DNA of 47,412 nt, from the NCBI GenBank assembly GCA_021805395.1, contig JAJZFJ010000011.1, positions 1 to 47,412 on the forward strand, written 5' to 3'. Within the stretch, counting starts at the first letter, position 1, and the number at the start of each line of letters is the position of its first letter. Shown one piece after another: positions 38,419-46,860 of this stretch. Position numbers and translations under genes: made by a program. The notes under the pieces are model-generated. The model had not been told where the DNA came from. It searched no databases and saw nothing but the letters and a program-made list of their open reading frames with translations. Source of the stretch: a bacterium (lineage in GTDB: Bacteria > Armatimonadota > Chthonomonadetes > Chthonomonadales > Chthonomonadaceae).

Positions 38419-39388
38419 GTGTATCTATTATGTGAAGCATGTTATTGTCCACACCTTTATCATGCGATTTGTTAGGACGGAGAAGACTGGTTTTTTCATC
38501 CTTTATAATTGTATTCGGACGCAATAGAGTATGATGAGGGGATACCTTGTTCTTGCTTATGATGTTGTGGACAGCTGATTTTGCTGCTGACCGTACTGCT
38601 CTATTTTTGGTTGTGGTTAAGCAATTGAGAGTTGGAAGAGCATCTTCACTTCCGATCCGTCCTAAACACGTAAGCATTTTAATCTTCTGCTGCCCTGTTA
38701 TAAGTGTCATTGCATCCAGTATATGTGTACTCGCTCTTGGATGATGAAGTGCATCAAGAACTGGTTGAACTGCTTTTTGATCTCTTGCAGCACTGCTTTT
38801 CATTAAATTCCAGAGATGCGGCGTATGGCTGGGATCGAAGGATGCTAACGCATGGGCAGCAAGCCTTTGAATCACATTTGCATCCTGTACATTCAGTCTG
38901 GCAGTAAGATTTACAGACTGGAGGGTTAGGAGTAAATCACAAAGCTCATAGTGTGCTGAGTGAATCCCTAATCTTCGTATACTTTCGATTTGATCTCGAC
39001 AGTTGGCAAGCAGAGCAAGATATAATGAACCGCTCAGGAAAGAAAAATGCATATTACTCAAACCTTTGAGATCGATTACGGTTCTGTATAAGAGTAGTTT
39101 AAGTATGTTGCCAACGTTGCTATATGCCTCATTTACGTCACCCGGTTTATCTGGATACTCCTGTTTTAGGGTAGTTAATAACTGGGTACCAAAGTGACCA
39201 TAATGTGGTTTATACATCTCATTGGCAGTGCCTCCTGCGATGGATAAAGCCGAAACTTCCCTTATCTCTTTATCTTCATGCCAGAGATGCATCAATAAAA
39301 TTCCAAGAGATGAATGCTCTTCAACATTGCATATCCTAGTTCTCTGTTGTAATAGGGTTCTTGCCTCGGCAATTTGCTGTTTTATCAT
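38402..39388 (-). CDS. HEAT-like repeat protein of unknown function
   Basis: The protein has 328 residues. Parts read as HEAT or armadillo-type helices (VQPVLDALHHPRASTHILDA, then MLTCLGRIGSEDALPTLNCL and NRAVRSAAKSAVHNIISKN). The last 60 residues are polar, basic and probably disordered (TLLRPNTIIKDEKTSLLRPN). This short repeated LLRPN element appears twice. No catalytic residues are seen. It and the next gene form an overlapping pair, probably two subunits or a scaffold pair. Confidence 0.6.
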   Translation of the reverse strand: MIKQQIAEARTLLQQRTRICNVEEHSSLGILLMHLWHEDKEIREVSALSIAGGTANEMYKPHYGHFGTQLLTTLKQEYPDKPGDVNEAYSNVGNILKLLLYRTVIDLKGLSNMHFSFLSGSLYLALLANCRDQIESIRRLGIHSAHYELCDLLLTLQSVNLTARLNVQDANVIQRLAAHALASFDPSHTPHLWNLMKSSAARDQKAVQPVLDALHHPRASTHILDAMTLITGQQKIKMLTCLGRIGSEDALPTLNCLTTTKNRAVRSAAKSAVHNIISKNKVSPHHTLLRPNTIIKDEKTSLLRPNKSHDKGVDNNMLHIIDTHDEQS

Positions 39389-39705
39389 CCGTGTTCGTTT
39401 CCAGCATCTGTTATCAAGTAGTAGCTATATTATAAAAACGAATTTGATCTGAGATTTACTTCTGGTGAATAACTCACTTCAAAAGCTGAAAATGGATTGC
39501 CTGGTTTGCAGAGACAGAACATTTGCTCCCCGAAATTACAAGACCTTATTCTACCTGTCAATATGAATTAATACCTTCAATCGTCACACTAATAGTTTAC
39601 AACTGTAAATGTGGCAGGCTGCTCCAGAACTGCTAATCTCTGAAATTGTCTCTGTTTTCATAATGCTTTACCGGATAACTCAATACATCCACAGATACCA
39701 TAAAC
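39389..39705. other. Intergenic region between HEAT genes and the lipoprotein gene
   Basis: No gene is seen. The left part should hold the promoter of the HEAT pair. At the right end a hairpin at 39691-39726 overlaps the end of the lipoprotein gene. Confidence 0.5.
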
Positions 39706-39726
39706 TTAAGGAGTTATGGTATCTGT
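39691..39726 (-). terminator. Hairpin enclosing the lipoprotein stop codon
   Basis: A perfect 13-bp stem (ACAGATACCATAA at 39691-39703 with its complement at 39714-39726) has a ten-base loop that contains the TAA stop at 39706-39708. It could end transcription or affect termination of translation. There is no T-tract after it. Confidence 0.55.
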
Positions 39727-40389
39727 TACTGGTACTGTGGCACCATTTACTACCTCTACTGTAATGCTGTTTATAGTGTAGACACCACCTGACTGGTTGG
39801 GTTCGTTTGACACGGTGAAGGCGTTGCTGGATGCAAGTTGACCAATCCCACCATCCAGTACAATACTCGGCAGGATGGGAAGGACATTGCCATTTGCGTC
39901 CAGTGTTTCTGCAGTATAGAGTGCTCCACCGGGTGATGCATTGTTGTTAGGGGTTACCACAACCTTTGCAACCTGCTGCAGGTTGTAACCCACAGGAGGG
40001 AGTGCCATTATTACATTTGTTCCTCGCTGGTTAGCCAGTAGAAAATCGATTGTTTGTGGCTGAAAAGCTCCTGAATTGGATGTAACTGAAACTGTCACAT
40101 TGCTATTCACCACACCTGTTGGGAGTCCATCGACTTCGAAGTTTCCGCTACTGTTCGTATATACTCTGTATGTTAACAGTCCGCTGTTAGGTGGCATTGT
40201 GGTGATCGTAACAATGGCATCAGCGATTGGAGCATGGCTTCCCGTCGCTGCCACAACCTGTCCAATAATTGTCGACCTGCCAGGGGGAACACTACCACCT
40301 GTGAAGAAAGAACCACCGCTGCTACATCCCGTTAGCATGGATGCAGTTACTGTGAGTGCAATGACAGATAGGATAAGTTTTGTTTTCAT
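39706..40389 (-). CDS. Lipoprotein with carboxypeptidase-regulatory-like domain
   Basis: The protein has 227 residues. The leader MKTKLILSVIALTVTASML ends with TGC, a lipobox. The mature part has a Gly/Ser linker, then a carboxypeptidase regulatory-like beta domain (TIIGQVVAATGSHAPIADAI, then NSSGNFEVDGLPTGVVNSNV). The C-terminal 100 residues look like another beta domain (VVVTPNNNASPGGALYTAET). Probably a surface-anchored structural or binding lipoprotein. The stop lies inside a perfect hairpin. The gene is adjacent to, but separate from, the XRE-TPR regulator, 43 bases upstream on the same strand. Confidence 0.75.
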   Translation of the reverse strand: MKTKLILSVIALTVTASMLTGCSSGGSFFTGGSVPPGRSTIIGQVVAATGSHAPIADAIVTITTMPPNSGLLTYRVYTNSSGNFEVDGLPTGVVNSNVTVSVTSNSGAFQPQTIDFLLANQRGTNVIMALPPVGYNLQQVAKVVVTPNNNASPGGALYTAETLDANGNVLPILPSIVLDGGIGQLASSNAFTVSNEPNQSGGVYTINSITVEVVNGATVPVTDTITP

Positions 40390-40432
40390 CTAGTAATCAC
40401 TTTTCTTCACACGGTTTCCTCGCACGGAACTG

Positions 40433-42199
40433 TTAATTCATAGCAAATTTTTGACTGAAGGGAAGCCAGGAAATTCTGTCCATTAGTGCAACAGCATCCT
40501 CTTTTTGACCATTGTCTATGAGTGATTGCGTCAGTAATGTAACAGGTTCCAGATAGTCCTCAATTTCAAGTATGGTGTCATCCAAGCCTGCTTTAGACAT
40601 CTCGGTTCTAAGTTGTTCAACGAGTTCAAAAGCTCTTTCAAATGCATTTCTCATCTCAATGCTATCTGAAAGCTGTGTGGCAAACCCCAGAGCCGTAAGA
40701 CCTCTGAATAGCCCTTCAAGGTTCTCAGTGGCCTGAGCCAGTTCCACGGCTCTTTTCGCAACTGTAACTGCTGTGTCTCCCGTTAAAAGTCTCGATTTCC
40801 AGGAAAGCGCTACAGCTTCCAGGTGCCGTGCACCCAGTTTGTTGCTCAGCAGTAGTGCACGATCCACCGATTCCATTGCAGGCTCAAACTCCTTCAGCTG
40901 GAAAAGAAGTCTGCAGAGCCTTAGTCTGCACTCAGCTTCGGCACGCTCAAGACGAAGCGCTCTTGCTACAGTAATGGCCTGCTCAGTGTGGTATCTCGCT
41001 TCGCCAAGCCTCTGTGATTGTGATGCATAAGCATCCGCCAAAGCAAGCTGGGCATATAGCTCTGAAAGCCTGTCACCTCGTCCTAATGCAGCCGACAGGG
41101 CTTCCTTGCCCTCCTGAAGAGCCTCATCTGGCATTCCCATAGCGGCATATAGGATGCCTAGCCATGCCCTTGCCATTGTTTCCCGACGCTTGTCTTCCAC
41201 AAATCTTGCAAACTGGATGAGAGTTTTCAGTCCGCGATAGGCGTTTGACCATTTTCCTGTATGAAGGTCGCACCATGCAATGTTAAATCTGGCTTCTAAA
41301 AACTGATCTGCATTGCCATTTGATTCCGCATCACTCAAACACTTTTCAGCTAGCGCCCTTGCCCCACTGAAATCTCCACCATCCATATAGACGTTCGTTC
41401 TGTTAGCATTTACATAGAGAAGCCCCAGTACCGCCTCTTTTTGTCCTATCTCACTGGACTCATCACTCTCTTCAAGTAACAGGGAAGCCTCATCAAAACG
41501 TTCCATTGCTTTAGAATATTCGCCATGCTGTTCGTCTATAGCACCTAACGCTAAAAGACCTCTCCAGCGATGATGAATTGGCATGGTGGGTTCTGTATTG
41601 TGTGCATACTGCTCTTTTGCCTCATTTGTTCGTCCAGTGGCTAGCAGAGCGTTGCCTAAACTCTGACGGGTGCTTGCCTCCATTGCCTGATCTTTTATCT
41701 CCTGAGACAGTGCGAGAGCACGTGTAAGCACATCAATTGCACGAGGATACTCTCCGATGCATAGCAAAGCTTGACCTAACCGTTCTTGTGCCTGGGCTTG
41801 AAGCGTTCTGTCGCCACTCTGCTGTGCGAGCGATACAATGCGCTCACTGGTTGCTACGAGTGCTCTCTGATCGGGTGGATTTTGTTGAGCGTCTGCCAGT
41901 TCCTGCAGGTTTTGGATGCTCTCTGCAAGGCGGGATGCCATATCTGAAGGAGGAGGGGATTCAGTTCTGGCGTCCGGATTGTCATCATAAAAGTAGGTTA
42001 GAGGCACCTGACAGATCTGAGAGATTTGCTGTAATCTATCTGGTTGTGCAAGCGTGCTGCCGGATACATACTGGTAGATGAGGGCACGTGAACAGCCAAT
42101 TCGAGTGGCGAGGTCTTCAATAGACATGCCGGATCTCTCGACTGCTTCCTGGAGACGTTGTCCCTGTTCTCTACGACCTTGACGAGTGCTTAAATCCAT
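40433..42199 (-). CDS. XRE-type helix-turn-helix regulator with TPR array
   Basis: The protein has 588 residues from the ATG at 42199; a TTG at 42214 would add five residues but has no ribosome site. The first 65 residues are a Cro/CI-type helix-turn-helix (MSIEDLATRIGCSRALIYQY, then VPLTYFYDD). The rest is a long series of tetratricopeptide repeats (AQAQERLGQALLCIGEYPRA, then ALGAIDEQHGEYSKAMERFD and MARAWLGILYAAMGMPDEAL). Regulators with this architecture often sense peptides or protein partners through the TPRs. No signal gene is seen nearby. A GC-rich palindrome (42225-42253) lies just upstream. Confidence 0.85.
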   Translation of the reverse strand: MDLSTRQGRREQGQRLQEAVERSGMSIEDLATRIGCSRALIYQYVSGSTLAQPDRLQQISQICQVPLTYFYDDNPDARTESPPPSDMASRLAESIQNLQELADAQQNPPDQRALVATSERIVSLAQQSGDRTLQAQAQERLGQALLCIGEYPRAIDVLTRALALSQEIKDQAMEASTRQSLGNALLATGRTNEAKEQYAHNTEPTMPIHHRWRGLLALGAIDEQHGEYSKAMERFDEASLLLEESDESSEIGQKEAVLGLLYVNANRTNVYMDGGDFSGARALAEKCLSDAESNGNADQFLEARFNIAWCDLHTGKWSNAYRGLKTLIQFARFVEDKRRETMARAWLGILYAAMGMPDEALQEGKEALSAALGRGDRLSELYAQLALADAYASQSQRLGEARYHTEQAITVARALRLERAEAECRLRLCRLLFQLKEFEPAMESVDRALLLSNKLGARHLEAVALSWKSRLLTGDTAVTVAKRAVELAQATENLEGLFRGLTALGFATQLSDSIEMRNAFERAFELVEQLRTEMSKAGLDDTILEIEDYLEPVTLLTQSLIDNGQKEDAVALMDRISWLPFSQKFAMN

Positions 42200-42781
42200 G
42201 CTGTGCTCTTTCAATTCGCAACAGCCCGGAGGGGGAGGGGGTTTATGGCCGGGTAGCCGAAATAGTAACTACAATAGTGAATATTAGCATACTTTCAGAC
42301 AAAATGCAATATGCAGTTCTGTTATGCCTTCAATTAGGGCTAAAGTACAAGAATTCCGTTTATGTTCTTGGAAACGAGTACAGCATATTCTGCTGAAGCG
42401 GTGAGAATTGTAAACATTGTGTTCAGCAACCAAACGTGAACTTAAGGAGAGGTTAGTATTATACTTAAGTTTAAAAAAATATTCGTATGATTTATATTCA
42501 ATGAAATTATGTGAGAATACATACAACTTTAATCAATCGTGAAATTTTAAGATTCAGCATCCTTCAATTTACGGAATGTATTAATGTGATTGTTCAACTT
42601 ACGGATTTTCAGACAATTTCCAGATGATATCAGATCGTTACTCTTTATCTCCTGTATACATTTCGCTTCCATATTTCGAGCATTTTTCTTCATCTTATTT
42701 ATAAATACGTCAAAGCGAGGATGCCTTCCCATAGCATAGTAGTTCATACTGAGGATGTAATGAAAGCAGGAGGGAAATAAA
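42200..42781. other. Intergenic region upstream of the Cys-rich secreted gene
   Basis: No gene is seen in this 580-base spacer. It contains the G-rich block at 42225-42253 next to the regulator gene. The last bases hold AGGAGGG (ribosome site) before 42782. Confidence 0.5.
42225..42253. promoter_or_regulatory. G-rich inverted repeat upstream of the XRE-TPR gene
   Basis: CCCGG at 42225-42229 and CCGGG at 42249-42253 flank two runs of five G. The plus strand thus has four G-tracts (GG, GGGGG, GGGGG, GGG) within 26 bases, 26 bases from the start codon. It could form a G-quadruplex on the template strand or a hairpin. Confidence 0.4.
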
Positions 42782-43459
42782 ATGAAAACAAGTACAACTA
42801 GACAACTATTGACTTCAGTAAGTCTGATGTCTTTGATATGTGTTACAGGTTTTGCAAATGCGAAATCAGCCGATGCGTGGACAAGTGCAGGTGTTCTGGG
42901 TTCGGTAAGTTCTATTGCAAACACAAACCTTACTCTTTTTGAGGTGGGATCTACTGCTCCTATCCAGACAGTCGTAAATCCAACAACGATATTCGGAGGT
43001 ATTTGCCATCACTGTGGACAGTTCCAACCATTCAAACTGGTTGACGGTTCCAAAGTATGTTCGATGTGCGGATGTGGAGAACCAAATCTGGAATGTATTG
43101 GCTGGGAGCATTTCAAAAGTTACGATGCAGCAAATGTACTCTCTTCACTTCCAGAAGGAACCGGAATCCGAGTGGTTTTCAACACCGACGGAAATTCTGC
43201 TTCTGGCATAAAAGATCTGTACATCACTAGAAAGCAGGCGCTGGTACCTGTTTCTGGAATCACTTCAATTTCCAGCACTGATCTGCTCAATTTGTTAAAG
43301 CCGATTGGAGTGAATAGTGCGAAGCTGGTCAACGGCGGCTCTCTCCTTCAGCTCAATCTGAAGAATGACTGGACTGCAAAGAAGGCAGTTCAGTTGAATA
43401 CACTGCTGGCGAAAGACGGAGGGAAGGTTCTTCCACTCGTTCCGTCAGTTACCAAATAA
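42782..43459 (+). CDS. Secreted Cys-rich protein with zinc-ribbon-like motif
   Basis: The protein has 225 residues; AGGAGGG lies seven bases before the ATG. The signal peptide is RQLLTSVSLMSLICVTGFAN ending in AKSA. A metal-site-like segment follows: CHHC at 75-78, CSMC at 93-96, then C98 and C105 (VCSMCGCGEPNLECIGWEHF). The remaining residues form two beta domains (DAANVLSSLPEGTGIRVVFN, then KKAVQLNTLLAKDGGKVLPL). I do not recognise the family. It is 72 bases upstream of the fused cytochrome-porin gene, with a terminator-like palindrome between them. Binding of a metal or of iron in the periplasm is possible but unproven. Confidence 0.65.
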   Translation: MKTSTTRQLLTSVSLMSLICVTGFANAKSADAWTSAGVLGSVSSIANTNLTLFEVGSTAPIQTVVNPTTIFGGICHHCGQFQPFKLVDGSKVCSMCGCGEPNLECIGWEHFKSYDAANVLSSLPEGTGIRVVFNTDGNSASGIKDLYITRKQALVPVSGITSISSTDLLNLLKPIGVNSAKLVNGGSLLQLNLKNDWTAKKAVQLNTLLAKDGGKVLPLVPSVTK

Positions 43460-43473
43460 CAACAAATCTTACG

Positions 43474-43501
43474 GCAAATGGGATTTTAAAATCCCATTTG
43501 C
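43474..43501 (+). terminator. Palindromic terminator between the Cys-rich and cytochrome-porin genes
   Basis: A perfect 28-base palindrome (arms GCAAATGGGATTTT and its complement) followed by TTTATG lies 15 bases after the stop. It may limit read-through into the next gene or act as an attenuator. Confidence 0.75.
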
Positions 43502-43531
43502 TTTATGCTGTATAACAACTGGAGGTCATCC

Positions 43532-44725
43532 ATGCGCAATAGCCGGAACTCTGTAATCTACAATGTCTGCACTGCCATACTAGCAGTAATCTCAATTTTT
43601 CTAATAACAAATACATCTTACGCATTTCCTCAATTTGCAAGAAAGTTCCATCTAAAGTGTGCCACTTGCCACACTATGATTCCTGGATTAACTCCGTTTG
43701 GTTATGCTTTTTTACGTGCTGGATTCAGATTACCTTCCAATGTTGTACAACCGGTAACTCTCAAGAATTCTGTAGCGTTAGCGCTCACCGCATTAGTTGC
43801 CAGAACGCGTACTGTTCCAAACATTGATGTAGCGGGTGTAGACACCGCTTTTGCTACTTCACTCGGAAAGCAGTGGGCAGTCAATTTGCGATATACCACA
43901 GGTTTTAGAGATGGTTCACAGTCTGGTTTTTCCGATTTTTGGGCCCAGTATAATACAGGTGCAAAAGGAGCATTCTGGTCGTTAAAATTAGGACAAATGC
44001 CTATTGTAGATGGGTATCAACAGCTTGGTGATCGCTCCTATACGATTACAGATGCAATGCTATATGGCGCAAATGGACCATTGGCTGGAACTAATGGAGC
44101 TTTGGGTGATTTTGCTCTGGGCGCCTATGAAACTGGTATTCAGGGAGGATACACGGATGGTCCATTCAGCACACGGCTGTCGTGGTTATATGGCATCAAG
44201 GAAGATGGCTCTTCGCAAAATATCGCGTATGATGGGCAGGGTATGCATGATGTCATTCTGCAAACTGACTATCTGGTAGGGAATCAGGGATCGGCAATCA
44301 GTGGTTTCTACTATAACGGGCGACGTCAGCTGCAGACATTGGGAATTCAGGATAACTTTCAGAGGATGGGTGTGTTTGGGACTTATAGCAAATATCTGGA
44401 ACCCGCTTCTCGTGGTATTCCCAAACTCCAGTTAGAACTGAATGGTGGTCTGCTATATGGTGTGGATAATGTTGCTGCTGGCAAGATGGTGAGCAGTTAT
44501 GGAACAATTATCGAAAGTGATCTGTTCTTCAGCCATCAAACCGCCATTTCTCTACGATATGATACTGCACGGTCTGCAGGAATAACTGGAACACCAGATA
44601 CGGATGCGTACACACTCTCTATCACGCATCAGCCAGCACAAAATGTGTTGCTGGAGATTGAGTATCGTAAACAGAACAACCCTGGATCTGACTCGCTGAC
44701 GGGAATGGTGGAGTTTTTATACTGA
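43532..44725 (+). CDS. Fused monoheme cytochrome c and outer-membrane beta-barrel (Cyc2-like)
   Basis: The protein has 397 residues from the ATG at 43532, preceded by GGAGGT; an upstream in-frame start at 43505 lacks a ribosome site. The signal peptide ends TSYA. The mature N-terminus FPQFARKFHLKCATCHTMIP has one CXXCH heme motif (43-47) with GLTPFGYAFLRAGFRLP after it, the same pattern as the N-terminus of Cyc2-type fused cytochrome-porins (PxFARQxxxxCxxCHxxxPxLxPFGxxFxxxGY). The remaining residues alternate hydrophobic and polar with many Tyr and Gly, as expected for an outer-membrane barrel of about 14-16 strands, and end in a terminal aromatic (MVEFLY). Cyc2 oxidises extracellular iron in some bacteria. 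Here electron exchange across the outer membrane is the inferred role. Confidence 0.75.
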   Translation: MRNSRNSVIYNVCTAILAVISIFLITNTSYAFPQFARKFHLKCATCHTMIPGLTPFGYAFLRAGFRLPSNVVQPVTLKNSVALALTALVARTRTVPNIDVAGVDTAFATSLGKQWAVNLRYTTGFRDGSQSGFSDFWAQYNTGAKGAFWSLKLGQMPIVDGYQQLGDRSYTITDAMLYGANGPLAGTNGALGDFALGAYETGIQGGYTDGPFSTRLSWLYGIKEDGSSQNIAYDGQGMHDVILQTDYLVGNQGSAISGFYYNGRRQLQTLGIQDNFQRMGVFGTYSKYLEPASRGIPKLQLELNGGLLYGVDNVAAGKMVSSYGTIIESDLFFSHQTAISLRYDTARSAGITGTPDTDAYTLSITHQPAQNVLLEIEYRKQNNPGSDSLTGMVEFLY

Positions 44726-44757
44726 AAGTGTAAGGTTAACTGGATAAGTTAAAACGG

Positions 44758-44795
44758 ACTCACTGGTGACCGCTTATGGAGGATCACCAGTGAGT
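44758..44795 (+). terminator. Rho-independent terminator of the cytochrome-porin gene
   Basis: A perfect 12-bp stem (ACTCACTGGTGA with its complement) with a 14-base loop, followed by TTTGTTTG, lies 32 bases after the stop. Confidence 0.9.
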
Positions 44796-45040
44796 TTTGT
44801 TTGATCGACATTACATCTGAATTCCACGGGTGTGCAATTAATTGATGAACAGGATGTTCTTACGCACCAGAAATACAAACGCTGCATAAAGAATGTTGAA
44901 ATTCACCATCACACTTCAGGCAGATTCCTTCTAAGAATTAGCTATCTGAGTATGACACCATCCCATCCCTCATCTAATAGTCTCAGCCATCAGCTGAATC
45001 CTGCTAGAACAACACTATATGCTCTGATCTGATTGATTAA

Positions 45041-45811
45041 TCAGGATAGCAGAAGATGTGCTGAAGCCACCAACTGCTCACGGGCAAATGCTGCAGGATT
45101 AGTCTCAGCAGCTTTCCTGAAATAGTCAGCGGTTTTGAGATAGCTGTTGTTGCCGGTAACTTTGGAGGCGAGGATAAGTGCTCTTGCCATTCCAGTATGC
45201 TCACCACCTGCCATCTTAACCCAATCCACTATAGTCAGAGATTTGGTAGTGTTCACAACCCAGTCGGCATTCCTTGCGAGAATGGTTCTTGCCTGGGGAT
45301 CCGATAGTTTGGAAGCTGCAACCGCGAGCCCAGTCAAGTTCTGTGCAGTTGCAATCCAGGGAGATGTGCTAACGTGTGTAATTGTGCCTCTTTTTACATT
45401 ATCCAGCCATTTTTTGGCAGGTAGACTTGTGTATAGTGCACCATTTTTGTTTCTGTACTGAATTGCGGCCATTGCTGACACTAGATATTCAACTCTATGT
45501 GCTAACAATTGGTCGTTCATTAATACCGCAATGTTGGTTGCCTTCACCAGGTATCGGCCAGCAACCCCACCGGTGCTGCCAGTCCTGCTAACATAAGCGG
45601 GTACCTGTTGTGACATACCGGCTGCAAGACGCATATTTGCTACAAGACTATCTGGATTTATTGCAAGAAGAGCAATTCGTGCATCGGTTGTTGCCGTTAT
45701 GGCTGGAGGTCCGCCAGTAGCACCTCCTGCCGCAACACCTCCAGCAATAGATGCAAGAGGTATTAATAAGAAGCTGGCACCAATGAGATATCGGGTAATC
45801 TTGATTTTCAT
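45041..45811 (-). CDS. Secreted protein of unknown function, helical
   Basis: The protein has 256 residues from the ATG at 45811 with AAGGAAG upstream. An in-frame extension back to 46492 exists but overlaps the superoxide dismutase on the other strand and is rejected. The signal peptide (KITRYLIGASFLLIPLASIA) is followed by a Gly/Ala-rich stretch (GGVAAGGATGGPPA). The rest is helical with pattern AAGMSQQVPAYVSRTGSTGG, then RYLVKATNIAVLMNDQLLAH and ALILASKVTGNNSYLKTADY. It may form an alpha-solenoid. I do not recognise the family. It is convergent with nothing close and divergent from sodA. Confidence 0.6.
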   Translation of the reverse strand: MKIKITRYLIGASFLLIPLASIAGGVAAGGATGGPPAITATTDARIALLAINPDSLVANMRLAAGMSQQVPAYVSRTGSTGGVAGRYLVKATNIAVLMNDQLLAHRVEYLVSAMAAIQYRNKNGALYTSLPAKKWLDNVKRGTITHVSTSPWIATAQNLTGLAVAASKLSDPQARTILARNADWVVNTTKSLTIVDWVKMAGGEHTGMARALILASKVTGNNSYLKTADYFRKAAETNPAAFAREQLVASAHLLLS

Positions 45812-45985
45812 TTTTTTACTTCCTTTTATACTAATATTGATTGATCCATATCTTATATGGTTCCATACGTCTCTCCAGATTAGCCGGTGCCCAGGTGTAA
45901 CAAAAACACTTAATCTGTAGTAGACTCTATTATGTAACCATATAGCAGTTAACACTGCACATTCCCCTGAAGGAGATTTTAAGAA

Positions 45986-46600
45986 ATGCCAGAATTTACC
46001 GTTCCCGCACTCGGTTATGCATTTGATGCCCTGGAACCTCATATTGATGCCATGACCATGCAAATCCATCACGATAAACATCATCAGGCGTATGTAACCA
46101 ACCTGAATGCGGCACTGAAAGATTATCCCGAATTTTATGAGAACTCTGTGGAAGAGATCATATCTAATCTGAGCAGAGTGCCAGAAGCAGTACGAACTGC
46201 TGTGCGAAACAATGGTGGTGGACACGCTAACCACACCCTCTTCTGGGAAATTATGAAACCAGGTGGAAGCAGTACTCCAACAGGATCTCTGGCAGCAGCG
46301 ATAGATTCCACATTTGGAGATCTCGATACTCTGAAGAAACAGATAAATGAAGCTGGCGCAAAAAGATTTGGCAGTGGCTGGTCGTGGCTGGCTGTTGATG
46401 GTGGCAAGCTGGTAGTACTCTCTACTCCAAATCAGGACAGCCCCCTGATGGAAGACAAAAAGCCAGTGCTGGGAGTGGATGTTTGGGAGCATGCATACTA
46501 CCTCAAATATCAGAACAAACGCCCTGATTACCTCAATGCATGGTGGAATACTGTTAACTGGAATGTGGTATCTGCCATATATGATGCAGCCATCAAGTAG
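45986..46600 (+). CDS. sodA: Superoxide dismutase, Mn/Fe family (manganese type by motif)
   Basis: The protein has 204 residues; AAGGAGA lies nine bases before the ATG. Metal ligands H28 ([12 protein letters not shown]), H83 ([13 protein letters not shown]), D165 and H169 ([19 protein letters not shown]) are all present. Gly 79 in the GGGHANH motif and Gln 150 in the TPNQDSPL motif place the second-sphere Gln at the site typical of manganese enzymes. It converts superoxide to peroxide and oxygen in the cytoplasm. It ends with a terminator at 46623. Confidence 0.96.
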   Translation: MPEFTVPALGYAFDALEPHIDAMTMQIHHDKHHQAYVTNLNAALKDYPEFYENSVEEIISNLSRVPEAVRTAVRNNGGGHANHTLFWEIMKPGGSSTPTGSLAAAIDSTFGDLDTLKKQINEAGAKRFGSGWSWLAVDGGKLVVLSTPNQDSPLMEDKKPVLGVDVWEHAYYLKYQNKRPDYLNAWWNTVNWNVVSAIYDAAIK

Positions 46601-46622
46601 GCTGCGGTTTTAAGCTAAACAC

Positions 46623-46649
46623 ACCCCTCCATCTTGAAAATGGAGGGGT
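46623..46649 (+). terminator. Rho-independent terminator of the sod gene
   Basis: A 10-bp stem (ACCCCTCCAT and its complement) with a seven-base loop, 23 bases past the stop, followed by TTCTGTTTG. Confidence 0.85.
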
Positions 46650-46700
46650 TTCTGTTTGTTTGGCATTTTTTCAACAAGCAGGAGGTGAGAGAATACATTT

Positions 46701-46841
46701 GTGAACTCATTGCACTTTCAATCCAGTGCGTTCTGGACATCTATCATCCAGTGGCACCCAGATGATGTTGAGGAAGAGGTTTCCAATATTCGCACACTTT
46801 CCGATTTCGGAAATGTGCCATATATTGGAAACTATTTATAA
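46701..46841 (+). CDS. Possible small protein, 46 residues
   Basis: A GTG start opens a frame (MNSLHFQSSAFWTSIIQWHP, then DDVEEEVSNIRTLSDFGNVP and YIGNYL). GGAGGT lies 14 bases upstream, a long spacing. The composition and acidic middle look like real protein. It ends 19 bases before the next gene, in a different frame, so it is either a small cotranscribed gene or the remnant of a larger one. I do not recognise a family. Confidence 0.4.
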   Translation: MNSLHFQSSAFWTSIIQWHPDDVEEEVSNIRTLSDFGNVPYIGNYL

Positions 46842-46860
46842 CTTCCTTCGTCTTATAAGT

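Noticed and set aside
42547-42924. Minus-strand frame of 125 codons
   Set aside because: It covers the signal peptide and start of the Cys-rich gene, which has a strong ribosome site.
44832-45032. Plus-strand frame of 66 codons after the cytochrome-porin terminator
   Set aside because: No ribosome site, no credible composition, and it overlaps the spacer before a minus-strand gene.
45812-46492. Long N-terminal extension of the secreted protein gene
   Set aside because: It runs over the superoxide dismutase on the other strand; the ATG at 45811 has a ribosome site and a signal peptide.
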